Shown piece by piece: positions 1-7,543 of a stretch of 64,000 nt of DNA. The translations under genes were made by a program, and so were the position numbers. The notes beneath the pieces were generated by a model. The model was not told the origin of the DNA. It worked only from the letters and a program-made list of their open reading frames with translations, and made no database searches. This stretch comes from Streptomyces narbonensis (GTDB lineage: Bacteria; Actinomycetota; Actinomycetes; Streptomycetales; Streptomycetaceae): contig NZ_BMSF01000011.1 of assembly GCF_014649015.1 (NCBI RefSeq), positions 124,001 through 188,000 on the forward strand, given 5' to 3'. Position 1 is the stretch's first letter; every line of letters starts with the position of its first letter.

Positions 1-45
1 CGCCGGCCGCACGGCGGCACGCCGATCGCACCGACCGAACGACCC

Positions 46-76
46 GGCCTGTCCGACGCCCGTCGTCGGACAGGCC
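46..76. terminator. Perfect 13-bp hairpin, terminator of a gene left of the window
   Basis: Arms 46-58 and 64-76 are perfect reverse complements (GGCCTGTCCGACG and its complement) around a 5-base loop. There is no T run, as is usual for Streptomyces terminators. It lies just before the alcohol dehydrogenase gene, so it probably ends transcription of the gene to the left. Confidence 0.6.
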
Positions 77-98
77 CCAGCCACGAGGAGCACCGCAC

Positions 99-1187
99 GT
101 GAGCCTGATCCGCGCCGCCGTCCTGCCCGCCGTCGGCTCCCCCCTGGAGATCACCGGCATCGAACTCCCCGAGCCCGGCCCCGGCCAGGTCCGGGTCCGG
201 CTCGCCGCCGCCGGGGTCTGCCACTCCGACCTGTCTCTCTCCAACGGCACCATGCGCGTGCCGGTCCCGGCCGTCCTCGGCCACGAGGGCGCCGGCACCG
301 TCGTCTCCGTCGGCGAAGGCGTCACGCACGTCGCCCCCGGCGACGGCGTCGTCCTCAACTGGGCGCCGTCCTGCGGACACTGCCACCCGTGCTCACTCGG
401 TGAGGTCTGGCTCTGCGCCAACGCCCTCACCGGCTCCGCGAACCTCCACGCCCGCACCGAGGACGGCACCGAGCTCCACCCCGGACTCAACGTCGCAGCC
501 TTCGCCGAGGAGACGGTCGTCGCCGCGAACTGCCTCCTGCCCGCCCCCGAAGGCGTACCGCTCACCGACGCCGCCCTGCTCGGCTGCGCCGTCCTCACCG
601 GCTGGGGCGCCGTCCACCACTCCGCCCGGGTCCGGGAGGGCGAGACGGTCGCGGTCTTCGGCGTCGGCGGGGTCGGCCTCGCCACCCTCCAGGCCGCCCG
701 GATTGCGGGCGCGTCCACGATCGTCGCGGTCGACGTCTCCCCGGAGAAGGAAGCCCTGGCGAGGGCGGCGGGCGCCACCGAGTACGTCGTCGCCTCCGAG
801 ACGACGGCGAAGGACATCCGGAAGCTGACGGGCGGCCAGGGCGTCGACGTGGCCGTCGAGTGCGTCGGCCGCGCCGTCACCATCCGCACCGCCTGGGACT
901 CCACCCGGCGCGGCGGCCGCACCACGGTCGTCGGCATCGGCGGCAAGGACCAGCAGGTCACCTTCCACGCCCTGGAGCTCTTCCACTGGGGCCGCACCCT
1001 GGCCGGCTGCGTCTACGGCAACTCGAACCCCGCCGCCGACCTGCCGGTCCTCGCCGAGCACATCAGGGCGGGCCGCTTCGACCTCGGCGCGCTCGTCACC
1101 GAGCGGATCACCCTGGAAGGCATCCCGGCGGCCTTCGACAACATGCTCGCCGGCAAGGGCGGCCGGGCCCTGGTGGTCTTCCCCTGA
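99..1187 (+). CDS. Zn-dependent alcohol dehydrogenase (class III-like MDR)
   Basis: A 362-residue medium-chain dehydrogenase that oxidises an alcohol with NAD(P). The catalytic zinc ligands are visible as Cys41 (GVCHSD) and His62-Glu63 (GHEGAG). The structural zinc lobe has Cys92, 95, 98 and 106. The nucleotide-binding GVGGVG lies near residue 190. The GTG start at 99 follows a GAGGAG ribosome site at 85-90. It has the same length and motif layout as the mycothiol-dependent MscR at 37402, so the two are paralogues, and a thiol-adduct substrate is possible but not shown. It stands alone and converges on the DsbA-like gene across a terminator hairpin. The family call is secure; the substrate is unknown. 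Confidence 0.9.
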   Translation: MSLIRAAVLPAVGSPLEITGIELPEPGPGQVRVRLAAAGVCHSDLSLSNGTMRVPVPAVLGHEGAGTVVSVGEGVTHVAPGDGVVLNWAPSCGHCHPCSLGEVWLCANALTGSANLHARTEDGTELHPGLNVAAFAEETVVAANCLLPAPEGVPLTDAALLGCAVLTGWGAVHHSARVREGETVAVFGVGGVGLATLQAARIAGASTIVAVDVSPEKEALARAAGATEYVVASETTAKDIRKLTGGQGVDVAVECVGRAVTIRTAWDSTRRGGRTTVVGIGGKDQQVTFHALELFHWGRTLAGCVYGNSNPAADLPVLAEHIRAGRFDLGALVTERITLEGIPAAFDNMLAGKGGRALVVFP

Positions 1188-1206
1188 CGTACGGGCCGTA
1201 CCGACC

Positions 1207-1241
1207 GGCCCCGCACCGCACCTCACGTGCGGCGCGGGGCC
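1207..1241. terminator. Bidirectional terminator hairpin
   Basis: 15-bp arms with one mismatch (1207-1221 and 1227-1241) and a 5-base loop, placed between the convergent alcohol dehydrogenase and DsbA-like genes. Confidence 0.65.
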
Positions 1242-1316
1242 GCGCCCGTCACCGATCCGGACCGCAGCAGACGCCGACGTCCCAGGGGAGAGCGCCGCGC
1301 TTGACTCCGCGTTCGG

Positions 1317-2078
1317 CTACTCGGTGGCGGCCCGCAGCAGGATGTCCTCGTACACCTTCGGGTCGTCCGAGGCGATGACCGGCCAGCCGATGCCGTAGGC
1401 GCCCTCCCAGCCCACGTCGATGCCAGGGTTGGCATGGTCGGAGCCGTCGGGCAGGAACAGGTGCGGGCTGCAGTTCACCCGGTCGGTACGGGACACGGCT
1501 GCGTGCTCCGAGAGGGTCCGACGGGACCGGCCGTCGTCGAGCGCGGCGGCGAGGGCGTCGACGTCGACCGCGCCGCTGTCCCCGGCCACGTCGAGGATCA
1601 CCTTGCGGTTGCTGATGCAGCGCGACTCGGCCCAGAAGGCCCGCCGCAGCCCGAGGTCGAGCTGTTCCGAGGCGTGAAGACCCTGCTCCTTCGCGGCGAG
1701 CACCGCCTCCAGGGCGGGCAGGGTCGTGGACGGGTAGAGCCAGTCCTTGGCCTGCCACAACTGCCAGCCGGCGGACGGCTCGAGGGCGGCCATCCGGGCG
1801 ACCTCGCTGTCCGTGCCCGGGCGCGGGCTCGGGGCGTCGTTGAGCAGCTCCAGCGGGAAGGCGCGCAGGTCGAAGGAGACCTGCTCGGCCAGGCCCAGCC
1901 GGGCCCGGGTGGTGTGCAGGCGGTGGACGGCGATGTGCGCGAAGGAGCACCAGATGTCGGAGTAGACGGTGACGACACCGCGCGGCGGGGTCAGGGCGAC
2001 GGTGGCCGGGTCGAAGGGGGCGGGGGCTCCGGACGCCGGTGCGACGGCGGCCGGTTCGGGGCTGATCGGGTCGGACAT
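1317..2078 (-). CDS. DsbA-family thioredoxin-fold protein
   Basis: A 253-residue DsbA/FrnE-like protein. The N-terminal 25 residues are a Pro/Ala-rich leader, followed by the thioredoxin strand and active-site region DIWCSFAHIAVHRL. The usual CxxC is reduced to a single Cys (WCSF), so dithiol-disulfide exchange in the ordinary way is not expected. A monothiol or mycothiol-linked reaction is possible. The helical insertion typical of DsbA follows, and the cis-Pro loop is probably near the GIGWPV segment at the C-terminus. There is no signal peptide, so it should be cytosolic. The ATG has a GAGGAG ribosome site. It lies 39 bp downstream of the metallohydrolase gene on the same strand, probably in one transcript. 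Confidence 0.8.
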   Translation of the reverse strand: MSDPISPEPAAVAPASGAPAPFDPATVALTPPRGVVTVYSDIWCSFAHIAVHRLHTTRARLGLAEQVSFDLRAFPLELLNDAPSPRPGTDSEVARMAALEPSAGWQLWQAKDWLYPSTTLPALEAVLAAKEQGLHASEQLDLGLRRAFWAESRCISNRKVILDVAGDSGAVDVDALAAALDDGRSRRTLSEHAAVSRTDRVNCSPHLFLPDGSDHANPGIDVGWEGAYGIGWPVIASDDPKVYEDILLRAATE

Positions 2079-2117
2079 GGTTCTCCTCGGTTCGGGAAGC
2101 GGCCGGGCGGCGGGGCG

Positions 2118-2918
2118 TCAGCCGGTGGGCGACTCGTGGGCGTCGAGCGCGGCCTCCAGGTCGAGGTCGGCGCCGGGGAGCCAGGCGGGCAGGGAGGGGA
2201 TACGGGCCATCGCCTCGAAGAGGCGTGGCACGCCGTCCTCGCGGACGGTCGGGCCGTGGGCGCTGAGCAGCCGCGCGGGACGCAGCGCGGCCAGCTCGCG
2301 TACGGGCCGCAGGAACTTTCCTTCGTCGGCCAGCGCGGTCCACGGGGCTATGGCGCGGTTCAGGACGTCGAATCCGTGGAGGAATTCCGCCTCGTCGAGA
2401 TCGGCGAGGTCCCGGGCTGTTCCCTCGACCACGGTCCCGAAGCTGTCGGAGCTGTAGAGCGTGCCGTCGGAATGGTCGAACACCGCAAGGGTGCCGGGCG
2501 AATCGAAGGTGGGCGGCCGATGGAAACTCAGCTCCCGGTCACCGATCTTCACGCGGCTTCCCGGGTTCGCCGTCACCACCCGTTCCCGCGGAATGTCGAA
2601 CTCTTCCGACAGTCGTGTCAGCGATATCGCGTGGGTGAGGACCTTCGCGCGCGGCGCGGCCTCCAGGACGCGGGCCAGGGCGCCGGTGTGGTCACGGTCG
2701 TCGTGCGTGACGACGACCCAGCGCAGATCGGCCGGATCGATCAGTGACCAGAGGGACTTGAGGAAGCCCTCCTGGTCGACGGGCATGCCGGTGTCGACGA
2801 GCATCGGCAGGTCCGACCGTACGAGGAAAGCGTGGACCGGCTGGTCTCCCAGGCCGGGTATGGGCAGCGCCGAGGGGAGGACGTGGATGTCCGGCCCTGC
2901 GGTGTAGGTGGCTTTCAC
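2118..2918 (-). CDS. MBL-fold metallo-hydrolase (ODP/FprA-like)
   Basis: A 266-residue metallo-beta-lactamase-fold protein. The metal motif reads THDDRDHTGA, the HxxxDH variant seen in the oxygen-sensing diiron (ODP/flavodiiron) branch, followed by the DSFG and SAHGP segments for the later ligands. That branch often binds a di-iron centre and works in redox reactions or thioester hydrolysis; the substrate here is not known. GTG start with a GAGGGA ribosome site. It is the first gene of a probable two-gene unit with the DsbA-like protein, which suggests a shared thiol or redox role (inference). Confidence 0.8.
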   Translation of the reverse strand: MKATYTAGPDIHVLPSALPIPGLGDQPVHAFLVRSDLPMLVDTGMPVDQEGFLKSLWSLIDPADLRWVVVTHDDRDHTGALARVLEAAPRAKVLTHAISLTRLSEEFDIPRERVVTANPGSRVKIGDRELSFHRPPTFDSPGTLAVFDHSDGTLYSSDSFGTVVEGTARDLADLDEAEFLHGFDVLNRAIAPWTALADEGKFLRPVRELAALRPARLLSAHGPTVREDGVPRLFEAMARIPSLPAWLPGADLDLEAALDAHESPTG

Positions 2919-2981
2919 GGCACATCCCTCGATCGGAGAGTCGGAAGGGTCGGGAGGGACGGGAGGGTCGGAAGGAGGGCC

Positions 2982-3920
2982 TCAGACGAGCTGGATGGTC
3001 AGGGAGCCGGCGATCAGGAGGACGAGGCCCAGGGCGCGCGGCCTCGTCAGTGAGCGCTGCGGCAGCTTGAACAGGCCCTTGTGGTCGATCAGCGCCGACG
3101 TGAGCTGCTGCCCCGTCACGGTGAGCGCGATCGTCACCGCCGCGCCGATGGTGGGCATGAGCAGGAACGTGCCGGTGACGTAGGCGGCGGCGCACGCGCC
3201 ACCGAGCCAGCCCCACCAGGGCATCTTCTTCAGCGGGGCGATCCTCGGCTTCGGCGTGCGGCGGGTCGCGTAGAGCACCAGCAGGACGACGGCGATCGTG
3301 AAGGTCGCGACGGCGAAGCTGATCACGGCGACCGTGATGGGCTCCTTGAGCTGGGCGCGGAGCTGGGCGTTGACCGCCCCCTGCACCGGCAGGGCGGCTC
3401 CAGCGAGCACGCCGAGGGCCAGCCGGCCGACGCGCCCGGCGCTCGACGTCCTCGGCGCGCCGGGCGGGGCCGTCGCCTTCATCCCCCGGATGATCACGAC
3501 GATGCCCGCGAGCACGGCGAGGGCGCCGATGACGATCCCGGCGCTGAGGTCCTGCCGCTCCAGGCCCAGGAGGCCGAAGAGGTCGAGGGTGAGCGAGGCG
3601 AACATCTGGCCCGTCACGAAGAGCCCGACGGCGGCGAGGGCACCGAGCCGGGGGAACAGCAGGATGCCGCTGGTGATGTAGAGCGGACTGGCCAGCCCGC
3701 CGAGCAGCTGCCAGGCCTCCACGTCGGGGAGCCTGCCGAGCGCACCGAGCGCGCCGGCCGCCACCGCGAGGACGGTGAGCAGCCCGGTCGCGACGCCGAG
3801 CTGGATGGTCGAGGCGCCGTACGGAGTGCCGACGGCCGAGTTGAGCTGGAGGTTCACCGAGGCCTGGACGGCCAGGAGGCAGCCGACCAGCAGGGCCGCG
3901 GCGAGGAGCGCGGTGTGCAT
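2982..3920 (-). CDS. DMT-family transporter, two DUF606 (YdcZ) halves
   Basis: About 312 residues with roughly ten hydrophobic segments. The two halves repeat the same motif, VQASVNLQL near residue 17 and VQGAVNAQL in the second half, which marks a duplicated DUF606/YdcZ unit of the drug/metabolite transporter superfamily. The ATG at 3920 was chosen because AGGGAG sits at good distance; an upstream start at 3971 would run through the operator. The substrate is unknown. It diverges from the TetR gene at 4042, and two copies of one inverted repeat lie between them, so the TetR protein probably represses this pump. Confidence 0.85.
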   Translation of the reverse strand: MHTALLAAALLVGCLLAVQASVNLQLNSAVGTPYGASTIQLGVATGLLTVLAVAAGALGALGRLPDVEAWQLLGGLASPLYITSGILLFPRLGALAAVGLFVTGQMFASLTLDLFGLLGLERQDLSAGIVIGALAVLAGIVVIIRGMKATAPPGAPRTSSAGRVGRLALGVLAGAALPVQGAVNAQLRAQLKEPITVAVISFAVATFTIAVVLLVLYATRRTPKPRIAPLKKMPWWGWLGGACAAAYVTGTFLLMPTIGAAVTIALTVTGQQLTSALIDHKGLFKLPQRSLTRPRALGLVLLIAGSLTIQLV

Positions 3921-3951
3921 CTGGATCTCCCTGGGCGGGATGGCAAACGGG

Positions 3952-4017
3952 TAAGTGGACATTGCGTCCACTTAGCATGCCATGTGCAAGCTCAAGCGGA
4001 CAAGGTGTCCACTTGAG
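3952..4017. promoter_or_regulatory. Double TetR-type operator
   Basis: Two copies of AAGTGGAC-N5-GTCCACTT: 3952-3974 (9-bp perfect arms) and 3991-4017 (11-bp arms, one mismatch). Their centres are 41 bp apart, close to four helical turns. They fill the space between the divergent transporter and TetR genes, as expected for autoregulation and repression of the transporter. Confidence 0.75.
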
Positions 4018-4041
4018 GTCCGGGGAAGTAAGGTCTGATCC

Positions 4042-4818
4042 ATGAGCGACGACGAGCAGCGAGGACGTGGAGCCCCCTCCGCGCACTCCTCCGCGCACTC
4101 CTCCGCACACTCCTCGGCGGACTCCTCGGCGGACTCCTCCGCGAGCTCTTCCGCGAGTCCTTCCGTGAGCCCCTCCGCGCACGCCTCCGTGCACCGGATC
4201 GACGGGCTCCTCGGCGATCTGCAGGTGGCGGACGAGCAGCCGGTCGCGCCGCGCCGACGCGCGGACGCGGAGCGGAATCGCGCCCAGATCCTGGCCGCCG
4301 CCGAGCAGCTCTTCGCCGAGCAGGACCCCCGGTCGGTGACCATGGACCGGATCGCCAAGGCGGCGGGCGTGGGCCGCGCCACGCTCTACCGGAGCTTCCC
4401 CGACCCGCCCTCCGTCGCCGTCGCCCTCCTTGACGAGCACGAGCGCCGGCTCCAGGGCCAGCTGATCCACGGCCCGCCGCCGCTCGGCCCCGGCGCACCC
4501 GCGGGGGAGCGGCTCGCCGCCTTCTACCTCGCCATGCTCGACCTGCTGGAGCGTCATCTGCCGCTGGCGCTGGGGGCGGAGACCGGGGCCGCGCGCTTCA
4601 GGACGGGTGCGTACGCCTTCTGGCGCGTGCACGTCCGCACGCTCCTCGTCGACCACGGGGTGGAGGATCCGGACCCGATGATCGACGTCGCACTCAGCCC
4701 GCTGGCGCCGGAGCTCTTCCAGTTCCAGCGGCACGAACTCGGCCTGTCGACCGAGCGCATCGGCCGCTCGCTGTCGGCATTCGCCCGCCGGCTGCTGAGC
4801 TCCGGGCGCGGGAACTGA
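4042..4818 (+). CDS. TetR-family regulator with Ser/Ala/His repeat leader
   Basis: 258 residues, longer than the usual 200 because of a low-complexity leader (residues 13-50) made of four-residue Ser-Ala-His-Ser-like repeats. The TetR DNA-binding domain covers about residues 72-120 with the recognition helix in GVGRATLYRSF. The C-terminal ligand domain is generic. It is divergent from the DMT transporter at 2982 and should bind the paired AAGTGGAC sites between them. Whether the leader is translated or start lies downstream (for example at the ATG of VTMDR, which would cut the HTH) cannot be settled; the ATG at 4042 keeps the whole domain. Confidence 0.85.
   Translation: MSDDEQRGRGAPSAHSSAHSSAHSSADSSADSSASSSASPSVSPSAHASVHRIDGLLGDLQVADEQPVAPRRRADAERNRAQILAAAEQLFAEQDPRSVTMDRIAKAAGVGRATLYRSFPDPPSVAVALLDEHERRLQGQLIHGPPPLGPGAPAGERLAAFYLAMLDLLERHLPLALGAETGAARFRTGAYAFWRVHVRTLLVDHGVEDPDPMIDVALSPLAPELFQFQRHELGLSTERIGRSLSAFARRLLSSGRGN
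4081..4188 (+). repeat. Nine 12-bp tandem repeats inside a TetR gene
   Basis: Nine consecutive 12-bp units related to GCGCACTCCTCC run from 4081 to 4188 and encode the Ser/Ala/His leader. The first two units are identical and later ones drift. Unit length is a multiple of three, so copy changes keep frame. Confidence 0.85.
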
Positions 4819-4859
4819 CGGTGTGACGGCGCACCGCCGGCGACCATGGGCACCGCCCG

Positions 4860-5792
4860 TCAGATGGATTCGGTCCTTCCGGAAGCGGCGGCCGCCCGCG
4901 GTCGCGAACGGGACACGGCCACGCCCGCGAGGCAGAGCGCGCCCCCGGCGAGCGTGAGCACCCCCGGCAGCTCGCCGAGGAAGAGCCAGGCGAGGAGGAC
5001 GACGAGGGCGGGTACGGCGTACGTCGTCGCGCCCATCCGGCCCGCGGTCGTACGGGCCAGGGCGTACGCCCAGGTCGTGAAGGCGAGCGCGGTCGGGAAC
5101 ACCCCCAGGTAGAGCATGTTCAGGGTCGCGGACAGCGGGGCCCTGCCCGCCTCCTCGACCAGCTGCCCTGCGAACGGCAGGCAGGCCACCGCGCCCACCA
5201 GGCAGCCGAAGGTCGTCACCTGGAGCGCGCTGCCGTGCGCGAGCGCCGGCTTCTGGGCCACGACCCCACCCGCGTACGCCGCCGCCGCGACCAGGCAGAG
5301 CACCACTCCGAGCACGGAGGTCCCCGCGTCGGACGATCCGCCGGAACCCTCGGAACCGCCGGACATGGAGAGGCCCACGGCCACCGCGCCCGCGAAGGAC
5401 ACGGCCATGCCCGCGACCAGCCGGGGCGGCAGCGACTCCTTCAGGAACCGCGCGCCGAGCAGCGCGATCAGGATCGGCCCGATGTTCACGACCATCGCCG
5501 CCGTCCCCGCGTCGACCTCCTGCTCGCCCCAGTTGAGGACGACCATGTAGACACCGAACCAGAGCAGCCCCGAGACCAGGATCCCGCGCCAGGCCGCTCT
5601 GGGAGGCAGCCCCTCGCGCCGGATCAGCAGGACGCAGCCGAGGACCAGCGCCCCGGCGAGGAGCCGCCCGAGGGCGAGGGCGCCGGGGGAGTAGGCCGCC
5701 CCGGCGCTGCGGATGGAGACGAAGGCGGAGGCCCACAGGACGACGGTGACACCGGCGGCGGCGAGCGCGAGGCGCGAGGTTCGGTTCTGCAT
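4860..5792 (-). CDS. EamA/DMT-family transporter
   Basis: About 310 residues, ten predicted membrane segments in two EamA repeats (first starting LALAAAGVTVVLWASAF, second near GVVLCLVAAAAYAGG). This family exports metabolites or drugs; the substrate is unknown. A Gly/Ser-rich loop (SGGSEGSGGSSDAG) joins the halves. ATG at 5792 gives the expected cytoplasmic N-terminus. It converges on the TetR gene at 4042 and lies downstream of the ArsR-like gene on the same strand, which may control it. Confidence 0.88.
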   Translation of the reverse strand: MQNRTSRLALAAAGVTVVLWASAFVSIRSAGAAYSPGALALGRLLAGALVLGCVLLIRREGLPPRAAWRGILVSGLLWFGVYMVVLNWGEQEVDAGTAAMVVNIGPILIALLGARFLKESLPPRLVAGMAVSFAGAVAVGLSMSGGSEGSGGSSDAGTSVLGVVLCLVAAAAYAGGVVAQKPALAHGSALQVTTFGCLVGAVACLPFAGQLVEEAGRAPLSATLNMLYLGVFPTALAFTTWAYALARTTAGRMGATTYAVPALVVLLAWLFLGELPGVLTLAGGALCLAGVAVSRSRPRAAAASGRTESI

Positions 5793-5898
5793 GGCCTGAC
5801 CGTAGGGCGCGGACGGTTCGGCGTTCACCGCAATATCGCGGGCCCGACGCATCGCGGCACGGGCGGGCCCGCTCGCCGCGATTCCGGCGCGCGTCTGC

Positions 5899-6594
5899 TC
5901 AGCGCAGCGATGACGGGTCGATGCCCAGCGTCCCGTGCAGCGCGGCCTCGCCCTCCGCCGTGACCTTCACGGCCCGCTCGGTCCCGATCCGCACGCACCA
6001 CCCGCTGTCCAGCGCGTGCCGGCAGAGCGCGGCGCCCGCGATCCCCGCGAGGTGCGGCCTGCGCTCGGTCCAGTCGAGGCAGCCGCGTGCGACGGGCCGC
6101 CGCCCCGCCCGGACGAGGGGGGCGCCCAGCTCCTCGAACCACGCCACGCCCCGGTCCGTGAGCGCGAACCCGGTGTCCTGGCGCAGCAGTCCACGCGCGG
6201 TCATCGCCTCGGTGATCGTGATCCCGAGCCGCCCGGCGAGGTGGTCGTAGCAGGTCCGCCCCCGGGCCATCGCCCGTCCGGCGCTCGCGGCACGCAGGGT
6301 GCGGGGCGGCGCGGCGTGTGCGGGCTCCGAGCGGGCGGCCAGGTCCTCGACGAGATGGGCGATCCCGGGGTCGGCCAGCCGGACGTACCGGTGTCTGCCC
6401 TGCCTTTCCTCCGTGAGCACCCCGCCCGCGACGAGCTTTCCGAGGTGCTCGCTGGCGGTGGAGGGCGCCAGGCCCGCGTGGCGGGCGAGCTCCCCGGCGG
6501 TCCAGGCCCGCCCGTCGAGCAGGGCGAGCAGGAAGGTGGCGCGGCTCTCGTCCGCGAAGAGCGCCGCGAGCGCGGCGAGATCACTGGCTGCCAT
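5899..6594 (-). CDS. ArsR-type winged-helix regulator with long C-terminal domain
   Basis: About 231 residues. The first 85 form an ArsR-like winged helix (LARHAGLAPSTASEHLGKL as the recognition helix and RQGRHRYVRL as the wing). The remaining 140 residues are a domain with several Cys (CYDHLAGRLG, RGCLDWTERR, ALCRHALDSGWCV) seen in a large actinobacterial subgroup; ligand unknown. The start is either ATG 6594 or the GTG at 6612 that immediately follows the stop of the upstream TetR gene (TGAGTG), which would couple translation. It is probably co-transcribed with that TetR and precedes the EamA transporter. Confidence 0.85.
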   Translation of the reverse strand: MAASDLAALAALFADESRATFLLALLDGRAWTAGELARHAGLAPSTASEHLGKLVAGGVLTEERQGRHRYVRLADPGIAHLVEDLAARSEPAHAAPPRTLRAASAGRAMARGRTCYDHLAGRLGITITEAMTARGLLRQDTGFALTDRGVAWFEELGAPLVRAGRRPVARGCLDWTERRPHLAGIAGAALCRHALDSGWCVRIGTERAVKVTAEGEAALHGTLGIDPSSLR

Positions 6595-6612
6595 GACGCC
6601 AGGGTCCCGCAC

Positions 6613-7428
6613 TCACCGTTCGGCGGTCGCCGAACCGTCGGAGCTGCCCGAGCCGCCGGGGCTCGAACCGTCGGGGCCCGAACCGCTGGAGCCCGAACCG
6701 CCGGCCGCCGGACCCCTGGCAGTCGAGCCCGCGGCAGCCGAGCCCCCGGCAGTCGAAGCGTCGGCCGAGCCCCCGACAGTCGAAGCGTCGGTCGCCGCGC
6801 CCTCGAACTGGATCAGCAGTCCGTCGAGCAGCGCCCGCAGGCCCGTCTCGAAGGCGCGCTCGTCGACCTTCTGGCGGTGTTCGGCCAGCAGATGGGCCTG
6901 GCCGAGGTGGGGGTAGTCGGCAGGGTCGTAGGCCGCCTCGTCGTCGACGAAGCCGCGGGCGAAGGATCCGAGGGCGGAGCCGGTGACGAAGTACCGCATC
7001 AGCGCGCCGATCGAGGTGGCCTGGGCCGGGGGCCAGCCCGCCCGGACCATCGCGCCGAAGACCGCGTCCGCGACCCGCAGACCCGCCGGACGGCGCCCGG
7101 GACCCTGGGCGAGCACGGGGACGATGTGCGGGTGGTCGGCGAGGGCCGCGCGGTAGGAGACCGCCCAGTCGTGCAGGGCGGTGCGCCAGTCGCGGGCGTC
7201 GGTCTCCGCGAACATCGACAGGTCGATCTTCGCGCTCACCGCGTCCGCGACGGCGTCGAGGATCTCGTCCTTCGTGCGGAAGTGGTTGTAGAGCGAGGGC
7301 CCGCTCACCCCGAGTTCGGCCGCTAGCCGCCGGGTCGAGAGCCCGGCCAGCCCCTCCGCGTCCACGAGCGCACCCGCCGTCTCCACGATGCGGTCTCGGC
7401 TGAGCAGGGGCTTGCGCGGTCGGGCCAT
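6613..7428 (-). CDS. TetR-family regulator with Gly/Ser-rich tail
   Basis: About 271 residues. The helix-turn-helix spans residues 15-50 (LAAELGVSGPSLYNHF) and the ligand domain is of the TetR_C (tetracycline repressor-like) type. The last 60 residues are low complexity (SDAS, GGSAAAGS, GSSGSG), encoded by degenerate repeats at 6650-6800. ATG 7428 is preferred over the upstream starts because MARPRK is the usual N-terminus of this group. It diverges from the acyl-CoA dehydrogenase at 7544 across an AT-rich 115-bp gap (7445-7478) that probably holds both promoters, so it may control that gene. Confidence 0.85.
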   Translation of the reverse strand: MARPRKPLLSRDRIVETAGALVDAEGLAGLSTRRLAAELGVSGPSLYNHFRTKDEILDAVADAVSAKIDLSMFAETDARDWRTALHDWAVSYRAALADHPHIVPVLAQGPGRRPAGLRVADAVFGAMVRAGWPPAQATSIGALMRYFVTGSALGSFARGFVDDEAAYDPADYPHLGQAHLLAEHRQKVDERAFETGLRALLDGLLIQFEGAATDASTVGGSADASTAGGSAAAGSTARGPAAGGSGSSGSGPDGSSPGGSGSSDGSATAER

Positions 7429-7484
7429 GGCGCACATAGTAGGCCTGCACAATAAAACTAGCAGTGGTAATTAAATGGCTGGGC

Positions 7485-7536
7485 GAGACGGCTGGACGAG
7501 ACGGCCGGACGCGACGGCCGGACGAGACGGATGGGG
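7485..7536 (+). repeat. Four 13-bp tandem repeats before an acyl-CoA dehydrogenase gene
   Basis: Units GAGACGGCTGGAC, GAGACGGCCGGAC, GCGACGGCCGGAC and a degenerate fourth copy, each 13 bp. The period is not a multiple of three, so the repeats are more likely leader than coding, in line with the GTG start at 7544. Confidence 0.75.
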
Positions 7537-7543
7537 TGGCACG

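Noticed and set aside
393..1226. Long open frame on the minus strand across the alcohol dehydrogenase gene
   Set aside because: Translation is Gly/Ala/Asp-rich without any domain, as expected for a shadow of a GC-rich gene; the + strand frame carries the intact zinc motifs.
2692..5736. 1014-residue open frame on the minus strand over several genes
   Set aside because: It runs through three real genes in different frames and has Arg/Pro-rich nonsense composition typical of high-GC shadows.
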